Assembly: GCA_963377175.1 (NCBI GenBank)
Contig: CAUJNA010003316.1
Location: forward strand, 243,501 to 307,500
Source: Effrenium voratum
Taxonomy: Eukaryota; Sar; Dinophyceae; Suessiales; Symbiodiniaceae
DNA: 64,000 bases
Reading direction: 5' to 3'
A program made the translations under genes and the position numbers. Each line of letters starts with the position of its first letter. Within the stretch, counting starts at the first letter, position 1. The notes under the pieces are model-generated. The model was given only the letters and a program-made list of their open reading frames with translations. It did no database searches and was not told where the DNA came from. Of this stretch, positions 28,799 through 38,400 are shown one piece after another.

Positions 28799-31465
28799 TT
28801 TTTCCTTTTTCAATTCCTTAATTTCTTTTTCTCATTTTTCAACTTTATCTATTACTTCAAGTAAAGCTGTATTTAATAATATTGGTACTTTTGTATATTC
28901 AATGCCTAAATATTCGCGACTGCTATGAACTACATTACTAAATTATTTTGGAACTGCTTTTAATAAATCATCAGCAATGTAACCGATGTGGATTGCATCC
29001 TTATCATCTCTATCTTTTCTTTTGAATTTTTCAGGTTTGAATTTCTTAATCATATTAATACAATTACTTTTACGTAAATCTACATCATATTTTAATCTTG
29101 CATCAGGATTATCTATTAGACTTCCATTTATAGTTACAGTTCCAGCAGTAATATCAATAGCATCACCTGAAGCATCTTGAATATCATTAACAAATAATGT
29201 TTTTGTATTAACAACTGTTACATTTTCGTTAAAAGTTGATGGAGCATTATTTGTAAAACTTTCAGTATTTACTGTTGTTCCAAATGTCTTATCAATAGAT
29301 AATAAAACTGAAGGTGTAGTTGAACTATCTGCTATTCTGAATGCAGTATTTGATGTTTTAAATATTATATCAAATGTTGATAGATTAGTCCCATCGTGAT
29401 AGGTCGATATTTCCGATGTTCCCATTTTAATATCAGTTCCAGTAGTCATTGAAATATTATTCAAAAATGAAACCGTTGTTAAATCGAATGATTGAATTGT
29501 ATTAGTTGCCAAATAAGAATTTTGAACTGCTAAGTTAGTATCAACGGTCACTAATGTTCCACCATTTGGCGCTATATGATTGCTTCTTAATGCTCCATTA
29601 GTTTTAACATACACATCATCAGCAAATAAATTACCCATAAAATCAGCGGTACTAGTATCAAAAGTCCATCCGCTAGAAATGTTAACTGCTCCAACTATAT
29701 TAGATTGAACAGCAGGGTCTCCACAAATAAACCTAATTGAAGAATTAGCATCACTATTCCTCATATCAAAAGATGAAAAAGCACTAACATATCTATATAA
29801 TTCACAATTTGTATCAGTTGTTAATTTACCACCAGTAGGAATATTAACATTATCACAATTAATATCAGCATTCGTAGAAATATTACCTAACACATCAATA
29901 GGCTTATTAAAAATAGTTTTATTCACTAATCCATCACACATCATATACTGATTACTGGCATTTGTAATATCACCAACACTGACAGCAACAAAATTAGGAT
30001 GATGTATATAAAAACCTTCTATTGCATCTGGTGTATATGTTTCTAAGTATGGTTCTAATCCATTTATTGAAGTATTGATATTATCTATTTTTGTTTTAAT
30101 ATCTGTTGAAAAATCATTATTTGTAAATAAATTTCCTTTCATATAAACAGCACCTTCGAAATATGATGTCCCATGTGCTTGAGCAAAATTGTATGAAGTA
30201 TGAACATTACCGTTAATCGTAATTCTTGAAGCATTATTAGGTCTCCCAATAAAAACATCGCCCGTGTTCCACCCTAACCATAATCTATAAGGCGTAGCAC
30301 CTGTTAGTCCTTGATAAGAGTCCAACTGACAACCTCTTTTAAATTCTAAACGTTGATTACTTACTGCATCTTGAATTCTAAAAATTGGATTAGTATTATC
30401 TGTTAAACTAAGTATTAATGGAGAGTTTACTGTTTGTGCAGTTGTATTAACTTTGTCTAATTTTTGACTTATTGTTGTATCTTGCGCGCTGTCATTTGTA
30501 ATTATTGAATTAATTGTAGTTGTATTTTCTGTTATTAAAGCATTTAATCCATCTGATTGTAAAACATATCTAGCGTCAGAACCTGCTATATCTAAAATAG
30601 ACGAACACGAAAATAAACCTGATACTTGTAAATTACTTAATATTGTAGTATTATGATTTAATAATATTTTATCATTTTGAAAAGTTGAAGAATTATTAAT
30701 TTCCACAGGGCCAAAACCTTTTTGATTTAAAAACATAGTTGCTCCACTTAAATTTCCATAAACATAAGTATCAATATAATTATTGTATACTTCATGATAA
30801 TAATTATAATTTCGAAATTCTGTTATTTTGAAAGTTGAAGTAGTTGTTATCTTATGTATTAATGTATTATTTAACACTGATGTATTTAATTTTTCTGATA
30901 ATAAATTATTAGTCGTTATTCTATTATAATAATCTACTTCGTTAAGTGAACCTCCATTCTGTAAATCTGATATGGCTGAAATATGTGAATTTACTGTACT
31001 ATTTAATCCTGTTATTAAATTTGTGTTGGAACTAATATTATAAAAATTACTTGTCGTAGTAGAATTTAAATTGCATATTAAATTTGTATTGGAACTAATA
31101 TTATTAAAATTACTTGTCGTAGTAGAATTTAAATTGCTTATTAAATGTGTATTGGAACTGATGCTATTAAAATTTGTATTTGAAGTTATTGTCAGATTAC
31201 CTATTAAAAATGTATTTGAACTAATATTATTTGATAATACATTGACTTCCGTCTTATTGTATGATTGAGTTATATCATAAAAAATAGCGTCAATCTGTGC
31301 TTTTGTGTAAGTATCTACTTGGTCTGCTTTATTGTTGAGTAAATCAATTATATCTGATTGATTAGCGTATATGTTTCTAATGTTTGTTACCCCGCTTGTA
31401 GAATTGATTTCGCTAATTGTGTGTGCTACAATATTCTCAAAGTTTGTTAAATTTATTGAAGGCAT
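28794..31465 (-). pseudogene. Fibre protein with C-terminal S74 chaperone domain, truncated by nonsense codons
   Basis: Trimeric host-attachment fibre. Starts at 31,465 (MPSINLTNFENIVAHTISEI). An early coiled coil contains NKADQVDTYTKAQIDAIF. Residues ~85-165 hold three to four tandem repeats of SSNTNLI..LNSTTTSNF type. Middle beta-rich regions carry GxxTINGN-type and TGGTLVTV-type phrases. The S74 intramolecular chaperone follows (PDARLKYDVDLRKSN, FKPEKFKRKDRDDKDAIHIG, YIADDLLKAVPK). A TAA at 28,943-28,945 stops the 840-codon frame. In the same frame the family-like sequence continues (HSSREYLGIEYTKVPILLNT, ALLEVIDKVEK), meets TGA at 28,832-28,834, and ends KEIKELKKEK at TAA 28,794. The residue before DARLK is Pro instead of the usual catalytic Ser, so self-cleavage is unlikely. 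Confidence 0.85.
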
Positions 31466-31528
31466 TATATATTAATAGTAGAAAATGATAATATTTTTTG
31501 TTTTTAATATTATCATTTTTACTTATTT

Positions 31529-32923
31529 TTAATCAAGTATCTGCACTCCGGCGTCTCTAATGGATAATATTTGTTCACTCACTAACGTTATATATATTGT
31601 ATCTGGCATATTTGCTGTTAGCGTATCTCCGGTCGGTTTCACACGAATTAAAAGCTGTTGCCCAGCTTTCGTGTTAATTCCAGTATATGAACTATCGGGA
31701 ACCTTTTCGAAACTCATAGCAAAGATATAGCAAAGATAAACTTATCAACACGATAAGCAGAATATTCAATCGATAAATGATGTTGATGGAACAATGGTAA
31801 ATTTAATGCTTTTCGTAAGTAATAGAATGCTTGTGTTAATGAACGGCAAGGATACTCAGGATATAGTTTTGAACCTAATTGAAGTTGAAATTCTAAATCA
31901 AGGTCGTGATTGTAGTATCCACTTTCTTGATAGTTCAAATAATACATAGGATGATAGAAATTGTTGTATTCTCTCATAACGTGAGTATCGCCTACTCCGC
32001 CTTTACTGAAAGAGATGAACGCGGCAGCGAGTTTTGATACTGAACGAACAACAGTAGTGTTAATTGACAACGAACCATTGGGAACTTGATTAGATTGACA
32101 AATATAAGTATTATATGTGATTGGAAGTTCTTTTGAATCGAGTAGGTGTGCAACATATTTATTATGAAGGTCGTTGTCCAAGCTTTACCAAATCAGTTTG
32201 AAGGAATGCGTTACTAATTGAGAACTGCTCATTTGTATGAAGGCTTGAGTCTGCGTTGCCACTTGCTGGAAACCTTCCTCCACCAATTGAAACAACACAA
32301 TCAGTAAAATTTGAAACTAGTTCAAGCTCTAAAACAAGTGGACACGCTTTTAACGGAATATACTTAAATTGATTGAATAAACCAAGCATCGGTTTAAATC
32401 CTACAACCATTTTTCTGTTAAAGCCTGGAATTGTGTAAGCGTCATATGCAGGACCAATATGACCCGATGAAGGAACTGCACGACGTGTGTTTAAATCATC
32501 ATCATTTCTATAACCAAAACTCTGGGCGTCTTCATTGTCTCTTGCTCCTTTTGACATCATGCAACTCATCACGTGATGATTTCGGTTGTAATAATCAATG
32601 TCTTCAACAAGTTGATTACCAGCAAGTAGTCTTGCTCTTCTAAAAAAAGAATAAGCAGGAGACAGAGGACGTAAGCGTTTATTGTCTGACGAGTCAGTGT
32701 TTTCAACAGTGAAATAAACCATTACACTCTGCGGGTCAAGCCAAGTATTATCTTCAGCATTTAAAGCTATTTTCAACACACGTTGACCAGATGAAGGGGT
32801 GTAGATATTACTTCCAGAAGGGAAAAACGAGACTGAACGACGGTCGTTGATATAACTTGCACCTTTATTTAACTTGAATGAGAGGTTGTCAATTAGAATA
32901 TCTTCAGCACTAAAAGTTTCCAT
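31529..32923 (-). pseudogene. Major capsid protein (double jelly-roll), two frameshifts
   Basis: Forms the icosahedral shell. ATG at 32,923 gives METFSAEDILIDNLSFKLNK, FFPSGSNIYTPSSGQRVLKI, and FFRRARLLAGNQLVEDIDYY with RNHHVMSCMMSKGARDNED, the standard N-terminal landmarks of Polinton-like virus capsids. At ~32,170 one extra G (CTTGGAC where CTTGAC keeps frame) forces a stop; the next frame resumes NDLHNKYVAHLL. At 31,716-31,737 an 11-base tandem duplication (ATAGCAAAGAT twice on the plus strand) breaks the frame again before SFEKVPDSSYTGINTKAGQQ and the C-terminal ILSIRDAGVQILD. Total about 460 codons, normal for the family. The promoter has TCTAAATTAAATTATATATA. Confidence 0.88.
31716..31737 (+). 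repeat. 11-bp tandem duplication inside capsid gene
   Basis: ATAGCAAAGAT occurs twice without spacer. Removing one unit joins VDKFIFA to MSFEKV in a single frame. Confidence 0.85.
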
Positions 32924-32925
32924 TG

Positions 32926-32948
32926 CTATATATAATTTAATTTAGAAA
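32926..32948 (-). promoter_or_regulatory. TCTAAATT-type promoter motif, major capsid
   Basis: The minus strand reads TTTCTAAATTAAATTATATA directly upstream of the capsid ATG. Confidence 0.45.
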
Positions 32949-32952
32949 CAAT

Positions 32953-33178
32953 TTAAACTAAATTAAATAATTTCGTATAATCCTTTTGATTAGATTTAGT
33001 ATTTTTAAATATTTTCATTTTCTTTTTCTTAATCTTATCTTCAACTGGATTATTCCCCTTTTTCTTTCTCAATTACTAATTCTCTAATTTCTTCATATGA
33101 ACTTTTCTTATACTTTTTATTTTCATTCTTTATCATATCATCCGTTGTTTCATTGTCATATTTCTTATGTTGTATCAT
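32953..33178 (-). pseudogene. Small lysine-rich protein, ~75 codons, frameshifted
   Basis: From ATG 33,178: MIQHKKYDNETTDDMIKNEN, then YEEIRELVIEKEKGE and a stop. Shifting one base in the AAAAAGGGG run (~33,048-33,056) gives NNPVEDKIKKKKMKIFKNTK and DYTKLFNLV to TAA at 32,953. A small basic protein beside the capsid gene could be a core or DNA-condensing protein, but no family is recognised. Confidence 0.45.
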
Positions 33179-33186
33179 TAGTATTA

Positions 33187-33483
33187 TTATGACAATAAAT
33201 ACATGTTTTGTCTTTTTACTATATTGTCAATGTCTGATTGAGTGTGATTACATCTGTTGTTGTCATTTAATAACAAGAACTTATTATTTGCGACTTTTGC
33301 TTTAAACAAGATAAAATTATAACAGTTGGAATATTCAAAACCTCTAAATATATAACATCCGCATTGGCATTTTACATATGTTCGCTTATTATCTCTATAT
33401 AAATCCATTAATCTTTGTTCAATTGTTAATGGTGTATATGTTGTTTCAATTTCTGTCAAGTTTTCATTTAACTGACTATTCAT
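33187..33483 (-). CDS. Small Cys-containing protein, 98 aa
   Basis: MNSQLNENLTEIETTYTPLT, then IEQRLMDLYRDNKRTYVKCQ, CGCYIFRGFEYSNCYNF, and a late CNHTQSDIDNIVKRQ. The CQCGC cluster with later Cys/His could bind a metal. Intact. It lies between the lipase and capsid genes on the same strand. No family is known. Confidence 0.55.
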   Translation of the reverse strand: MNSQLNENLTEIETTYTPLTIEQRLMDLYRDNKRTYVKCQCGCYIFRGFEYSNCYNFILFKAKVANNKFLLLNDNNRCNHTQSDIDNIVKRQNMYLLS

Positions 33484-34090
33484 ATATAATATTATATAGT
33501 GATATATTTAAGTACTTATTTAAGTATATTATCTCCGTTACCGGTTCAACACTTCTTGAAACATCTTTGCCTTGGTCTCCGTATCCAGTTATGTAATCAT
33601 GGTTAGTATATGGATTTAATGAACCAGTATAAACAGTTATAGCACCACGGTCAGCAATACTGACAGGGTCTAAGATACTTCTAAAATGAATGTAATCATC
33701 GGTAATTTTAGACCTTCGTGATATAAACGGCGCTCCATAAGTAGTTAAAGTTAATTCTCTTTCAGGGTAATCTTTTGTTATCTGTGCCCCTACACTTGAA
33801 CCGAGACTATGTGTTATAAGATGTTTAACTTCATTGTTTTCATCCAATGCTGTTGATGTGTCTTTATATCGTTGTGAATATTTAGTCATTTTAAAGGGAA
33901 GTCCTACATCTGCCAGAATGTCATTAACAGCACCTCCAAACGTTCCTTTTCCAAATGTTCCTGAAACATACATTTTATTACCATCAATATAAAAACCTTT
34001 ACCATTGCCATATGCTCTACTTAATCCTTGTGCATCAGTTAAATTTGAATTAGGATAATAACTATTTAATATTTTGTCAGTTTGTTTCAT
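33476..34090 (-). CDS. Lipase-like alpha/beta hydrolase, 204 aa
   Basis: Likely cleaves ester-linked lipids; in Polinton-like viruses such enzymes are thought to act on host membranes during entry or release. LITHSLGSSVGAQITKDYPE carries the nucleophile elbow (HSLGSS). LTTYGAPFISRRSKI is the class-3 lipase strand after it. FRSILDPVSIADRG offers the Asp, and YTNHDYITGYGDQG the His, completing a Ser-Asp-His triad. A Gly-rich segment (YVSGTFGKGTFGGAVNDIL) precedes. There is no signal peptide. The frame is intact and the start at 34,090 is the first Met. Confidence 0.75.
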   Translation of the reverse strand: MKQTDKILNSYYPNSNLTDAQGLSRAYGNGKGFYIDGNKMYVSGTFGKGTFGGAVNDILADVGLPFKMTKYSQRYKDTSTALDENNEVKHLITHSLGSSVGAQITKDYPERELTLTTYGAPFISRRSKITDDYIHFRSILDPVSIADRGAITVYTGSLNPYTNHDYITGYGDQGKDVSRSVEPVTEIIYLNKYLNISLYNIIYE

Positions 34091-34221
34091 AACATTAGTT
34101 ATTTTAGTTGTTTTCTTATAAGGTTGATAATGTTTAATTTTCCCTGCTTCATTTCATAAATTAACTTTTTATTATTAGTCATATAATTAAAGTTATAAAT
34201 TAATTTCCAAATTAATTAATA

Positions 34222-35076
34222 ATGCTCACATATAAGAAGGTCTATATTGACAGTGCTCATAGAATTAGCGGTTCATCATCGAATTTCAGAGTTGAATTGC
34301 CGGAAACATTACAAACAGACAACGGAGTTCATTGCTACATTCACGAAGTAACATTACCTAACTCGTGGTATTCAATTTAGTCAGGATTAAATAATATATT
34401 ATACTTTTATTCTTCTCCACTAGTTCCAGATGAAGATAACACAAATGTCCATTCTTTAGCGTTACAATTGGACGAAGGAGTATATACTGGCACAGAACTA
34501 GCGACAGAATTAAAGTCAAAAATAAATGGTGTTGTAGATAATATTAATTTCTCAAATACTTATGAAGTTACTTACAGTGTGAAAACTAATAAAATAACAA
34601 TTTATTCAAACTATGCCGATAGAAAGTTCGCTGTGTTAACTGATGAACAAATGAAACTAACATATGCAGATTATATATGGAATGGAACTTTTGATGCTAA
34701 TAACTTCCAATCTGTTAATGAAGTTTTAGGAAATTATCAAATAGTAGTTTATCAATATAATAATCCTTATGTTTCTGGTTTCGTTAATCTTCAACCCATT
34801 AGAAATATTTATATTCATTCTTCTCAATTGTCTAATTATAATCAAGTAAATTTAAGAACCGGCGATAGCACAGTTGTTAAGAAAGTACCAGTCACAGCAC
34901 CACACGCGGGAATTGTCTTTGATTCGGAATTAAACCCTCTTGATTACTTGGATGTGTCAAATAGAAGCTTTAAACAATTAGATTTTTGGATTAGTAATTC
35001 ATTAGGAAATGAAATTAATTTAAATGGGGTAAATGTATCCCTGTCATTATTGTTTGTGAAAAGCGATATTATTTAA
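34222..35076 (+). pseudogene. Minor capsid (penton) protein, in-frame TAG
   Basis: Single jelly-roll vertex protein. ATG 34,222 gives MLTYKKVYIDSAHRISGSSS, NFRVELPETL, and YIHEVTLPNSWYSI, matching the N-terminal pattern of Polinton-like penton proteins (yIDSxxR..gs..nF and vtlPNSWy). TAG at 34,378-34,380 interrupts at codon 53, and the frame continues SGLNNILYFYSSPLVPDEDN through YTGTELATELKSKIN, IRNIYIHSSQLSNYNQVNLR and LDFWISNSLGNEINLNGVNV to the stop at 35,076. Total 284 codons, usual for the family. It is transcribed divergently from the lipase. Confidence 0.8.
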
Positions 35077-35123
35077 ATATATTCTTTAATTTTTCCATAT
35101 AGAAAATATATAGAATATATTAT

Positions 35124-35618
35124 ATGTCAAGTATTGAGGCAGTAGATGTTAATAATGAAACTAAAACAGAAGAAGCACCTGTTAATAATGAAGTCGTTGA
35201 ACAAAATGAAACAGTTAATGAAGAACCATCGCCAGAAGAAGTTAAACCTGAAGAAGTCATTCCTGAACCAAAAGCGAAAGCAAAAGCATTACCAAGAACT
35301 AAAAAAGAAGTTGAATTAGTAGAATGTGAACAATGCTCTAAAAAGATGACATTGAAAAGTTTGAGACACTCACATCCTAAAAATTGTAAAGGGGCAAAAA
35401 CCGAGATGCTACCAGTTAATCCACAAAAGAATATTAGAAAGATACAACCAGAAGTAAAAGAAGAAATTAAGAATGAGATTAAACAAGAAGTGATTAAAGA
35501 AACTATTAAGAAACCCACGGCAACAGAACTATTAAGCCAACATTATGAAGAACTTAAACAAAAGAAAAAGCAAGATAAACAAGCAAAAATAAACAAATTA
35601 TCTTCATCAATGTTTTAA
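35124..35618 (+). CDS. Acidic protein with C2H2-like zinc finger, 164 aa
   Basis: Acidic disordered N-terminus (EEPSPEEVKPEEVIPEPKAK), then VECEQCSKKMTLKSLRHSHP, KNC, which gives a CxxC...HxH/C metal site. A C-terminal coiled coil follows (VKEEIKNEIKQEVIKETIKK; LSQHYEELKQKKKQDKQAK). Intact. Proteins of this layout recur beside penton genes in Polinton-like viruses; the function is unknown. Confidence 0.65.
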   Translation: MSSIEAVDVNNETKTEEAPVNNEVVEQNETVNEEPSPEEVKPEEVIPEPKAKAKALPRTKKEVELVECEQCSKKMTLKSLRHSHPKNCKGAKTEMLPVNPQKNIRKIQPEVKEEIKNEIKQEVIKETIKKPTATELLSQHYEELKQKKKQDKQAKINKLSSSMF

Positions 35619-35620
35619 AT

Positions 35621-35648
35621 AATAATCTAATTATATTATATATTAATC
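35621..35648 (+). promoter_or_regulatory. TCTAATTATATTATATATTA promoter region
   Basis: TCTAATTATATTATATATTA lies between the zinc-finger gene and the next ATG, a looser member of the TCTAAATA...TATA class. Confidence 0.35.
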
Positions 35649-35984
35649 ATGCTTATGAGAAGTCATAGAAATGTAGAATTTAAAAGGGCGCCACAAGTAG
35701 AACGTCATTATTATAATGTTTCAGATTTATGGGGAGTTGCTTCAAGAATGAATTACTTTAAACAGTTGAAGGAAACACTGGAAGCGAGACAATCACAAGG
35801 AGCATTAATAAAGTATAGAAATGATTTAGCTGAAAGCAACAGAACCGAAAGTTACAGAAAGGAATTAGACAGAATAAGAAACATATTAGACAACACACGG
35901 TCACCAGACGGAATACAAACAAAGGAACAACTAACTGTAAGAAAGAAGCATTTAGAAGAAATGGTTAAGAATATCTCTGATTAA
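35649..35984 (+). CDS. Hypothetical coiled-coil protein, 111 aa
   Basis: MLMRSHRNVEFKRAPQVERH, then YYNVSDLWGVASRMNYFKQL and long helices rich in Arg/Glu (LKETLEARQSQGALIKYRND, YRKELDRIRNILDNTR). Intact. It is co-oriented with and 27 bases ahead of the next gene, so they may be expressed together. Unrecognised; a structural or scaffold role fits the position. Confidence 0.6.
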   Translation: MLMRSHRNVEFKRAPQVERHYYNVSDLWGVASRMNYFKQLKETLEARQSQGALIKYRNDLAESNRTESYRKELDRIRNILDNTRSPDGIQTKEQLTVRKKHLEEMVKNISD

Positions 35985-36011
35985 TTTATTTTTCTAAGTA
36001 ATTAATATACT

Positions 36012-36809
36012 ATGATTAAATCAATTAGTAAATTGAATACAGTAGGACCGGTAAAAGTGAAATCACAATTACATTTGAGACCTTCTTATGATGAATTATT
36101 GAAAGAAACATTAGTAGGAGATGAGAACCGTCCATCAATTGAAAATGTGATAGACAGAAAAGCGACAAGATACAGATTAAACCAATACGGTAGTCAGTTT
36201 GATAATAAGGACGCCTTAGACATTCAAAAGAAACAAGAACTAGACCGAAGAGGAGAAGTTATGAAAGGAGCAATGTCGGACGCTGACAGAGTAAGAGCTA
36301 AACTTAATGACGAACTGAAACTTGCTGACACACTGAAACAACACCAGTCTTTCATTCAAGAAGGACTAACGGAAGCACAGAAACAGAAAGAAGAACTTGC
36401 TGAAAGAATGAGACTTTGGAGACAACAACACGAAGAAATGGCAAGTGCTGTTTCGAAGAGTTCATATCCTGCCGGTGTAGAAGTTCATTCAATGGTGTCC
36501 GCTGATGAAATGCCTGAATTAGAACCATTAGAGGAAGGCGAAGAAGAAGATGAACGAGAAGACGACCCAGTTGTTGAAGTAGAATTAAAAGCAGAAGACG
36601 CTTATGGTTACAACGAGTTTAAGAAAAGAGCGTCTGAACTAACACCCGCTTATCTTGCAAGCAGACCAGAAGATATGAAAGAAGTCACGGACAAACTGAA
36701 AGGATTTAGAAAGATTAGAGACAGTGTTTATAAAGAATTCACTGAGTTATATAATGCTTTAATTAATAGCGATGGTGATTTTATCAAGAAGGAACACAGA
36801 TTGAAATGA
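36012..36809 (+). CDS. Hypothetical coiled-coil protein, 265 aa
   Basis: MIKSISKLNTVGPVKVKSQL, then ADRVRAKLNDELKLADTLKQ and QKQKEELAERMRLWRQQHEE form a long coiled coil at about residues 85-150. An acidic block follows (ELEPLEEGEEEDEREDD), then YNEFKKRASELTPAYLASRP and a helical end. Intact. The lone capsid-region position and coiled coil suggest a virion structural or scaffolding protein, unproven. The upstream TCTAAGTAATTAATATACT fits the second promoter class. Confidence 0.6.
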   Translation: MIKSISKLNTVGPVKVKSQLHLRPSYDELLKETLVGDENRPSIENVIDRKATRYRLNQYGSQFDNKDALDIQKKQELDRRGEVMKGAMSDADRVRAKLNDELKLADTLKQHQSFIQEGLTEAQKQKEELAERMRLWRQQHEEMASAVSKSSYPAGVEVHSMVSADEMPELEPLEEGEEEDEREDDPVVEVELKAEDAYGYNEFKKRASELTPAYLASRPEDMKEVTDKLKGFRKIRDSVYKEFTELYNALINSDGDFIKKEHRLK

Positions 36810-36864
36810 GTAAGGTTTTACAATGATAAAGTGTATTACTCAGTTTTCCACCCACGACCTAAGG

Positions 36865-37050
36865 AAAAAGAAGATTTGCTGGGACGATGGTCCTGCTTTG
36901 GGTTGGTGCTCCGCGACTGCAAGGAGCGTGTGAATCTACAGTGAGGCACAATTGACTGGGGTAAACAAAAACGGAAGCGTTGCTGACGCGGATCAAATTC
37001 GACTTTTCACAGAGCGTGGCCCGTGCTTTCAGATTAAGGCTCATCCGTTA
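36865..37050. other. GC-rich island between two viral genes
   Basis: About 185 bases of clearly higher GC than the surrounding virus, including TGGTGCTCCGCGACTGCAAG with a GCTCC/GGAGC hairpin, and ACGGAAGCGTTGCTGACGCG. The minus-strand 61-codon frame over it has no viral look. I cannot match it to a tRNA, snRNA or host repeat in this window. It could be a non-coding RNA or a small insertion. Confidence 0.45.
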
Positions 37051-37052
37051 AT

Positions 37053-37892
37053 ATGACTAAAAAATATTATGGATTACGCCGACGCCGTACTTTTGAAGAA
37101 ATGCTAAAGGAAGCGATGACGCACAGATTAAAAATTGAAATCATCCCCGAAAGACAGGTAATTGACTTGTCAATCAACAATATAGATTTTGACGATTTTG
37201 ACCTTTCAACATACGATAGGAGACTACGGTTGAATGCTAGGGTTCAAACTGATAAACAAGTTCTTCAACACGAATTGTTCCCTGATATGTTTGATGAAGT
37301 AGCACCAACATCACAGTTATATGAAAACAACGAGGCAGACGCACAAACAACACGATATATAGCAAAAGATTTTGCTGATGAAATTTATAGTAATGCAATT
37401 TCAGGACCAAAAGATGAACCAAAGGATGAACCAAAAGATGAAAAGCAGGAAGATTTACAAAGTCTTCATTTAACATCATCATCGTCATCAGCATCAACCG
37501 AAAAAGATAAGAAAGAGGAAAGCCGAGAAATAAAATCGTTAAGAAACATATTTTTAGGTGGAGAAGACAAGAGCGTATTTGAACTATTCAAACGTGACAA
37601 GAAGACATCCACACCATCAGAACAATCAAGGGAACAGGAAGAAGAACAACCGAGGGCATCATTCTGGTCAAGACGACAGGTAGAAGCAAGAAGCAGAAGT
37701 CACTCACCAGAAGAAAGAGCAAGAGGTAATCAAATGAACAGAAGACAATTAGAAACAAGAAGCAGGAGCAACTCACCCCAAGAAATAGCTAGAGGTAGTG
37801 AATGGACGAGGGAACAAATGGAAACAAGAAGCAGGAGTAGAAGCCCAGAAAGCACAAATACAAAAAGTAGCCGAGGCAAGAAGAAAAAATAA
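37053..37892 (+). CDS. Protein with Arg/Ser repeats, 279 aa
   Basis: Basic start MTKKYYGLRRRRTFEEMLKE. The middle domain runs DLSINNIDFDDFDLSTYDRR. Then PKDEPKDEPKDE repeats, a Ser run (SSSSSASTEKDKKEESRE), and LRNIFLGGEDKSVFELFKRD. The C-terminus has three imperfect ~26-residue repeats built on RRQ(V/L)E(A/T)RSRSxSPEERARG, and a KKKK end. RS-type tails are known in splicing factors and in nucleic-acid-packaging proteins. Its role here is unknown. Intact; downstream comes CTACTTAAAGA of the next gene. Confidence 0.6.
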   Translation: MTKKYYGLRRRRTFEEMLKEAMTHRLKIEIIPERQVIDLSINNIDFDDFDLSTYDRRLRLNARVQTDKQVLQHELFPDMFDEVAPTSQLYENNEADAQTTRYIAKDFADEIYSNAISGPKDEPKDEPKDEKQEDLQSLHLTSSSSSASTEKDKKEESREIKSLRNIFLGGEDKSVFELFKRDKKTSTPSEQSREQEEEQPRASFWSRRQVEARSRSHSPEERARGNQMNRRQLETRSRSNSPQEIARGSEWTREQMETRSRSRSPESTNTKSSRGKKKK

Positions 37893-37894
37893 AA

Positions 37895-37905
37895 CTACTT
37901 AAAGA
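37895..37905 (+). promoter_or_regulatory. CTACTTAAAGA promoter motif, gene at 37,928
   Basis: Exact CTACTTAAAGA, then CAAAACGCCCTAATATAG before the ATG, directly after the stop of the preceding gene. Confidence 0.55.
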
Positions 37906-37927
37906 CAAAACGCCCTAATATAGTAAA

Positions 37928-38251
37928 ATGACAGGAATTTTTATTAACGGTAATAGTAAACAGAGAATAACGAATGACGAATTTGATATGATGGTTGAAC
38001 TGATGAAAGCAGAAAACGACTTAGTCTTACAGATGATAAGCGAACAGAAACAGACTTCGAGCGATGACAGTGAGCAACCCGTGAGGTGGAGGGACGACCA
38101 GAAGAACTACCACCAGAATTACTACAACAATAACCTAAAACAGTCTTACACTTGCGAGGACTGTGGAAGGACGATATCAAGCAAATCAAATTTATCTAAA
38201 CACAAGAAATCTAAAATTTGTTCGCAAGCTTCGCGACAATGCACATTATGA
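37928..38251 (+). CDS. C2H2 zinc-finger protein, 107 aa
   Basis: MTGIFINGNSKQRITNDEFD, helical middle, then a single finger YTCEDCGRTISSKSNLSKHK with KSKIC supplying the last ligand. Likely DNA- or RNA-binding. Its promoter class is shared with the polymerase and the left-end genes, suggesting the same expression stage. Intact. Confidence 0.65.
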   Translation: MTGIFINGNSKQRITNDEFDMMVELMKAENDLVLQMISEQKQTSSDDSEQPVRWRDDQKNYHQNYYNNNLKQSYTCEDCGRTISSKSNLSKHKKSKICSQASRQCTL

Positions 38252-38356
38252 AAAAAATAATAATCATTCATCTTATTAAAAACACTTAATGAGATTAATG
38301 CGTTCATTCTCAACCCGAAACCCATTTTCTCCAACAGTCAACCCCAGCCCGAAAAA

Positions 38357-38367
38357 CTACTTAAAGA
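38357..38367 (+). promoter_or_regulatory. CTACTTAAAGA promoter motif, polymerase gene
   Basis: CTACTTAAAGA followed by AAAATACCTTATATTATA, closely matching the leader upstream of 23,763. Confidence 0.55.
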
Positions 38368-38400
38368 GAAAATACCTTATATTATATAGAGTATAGTATT

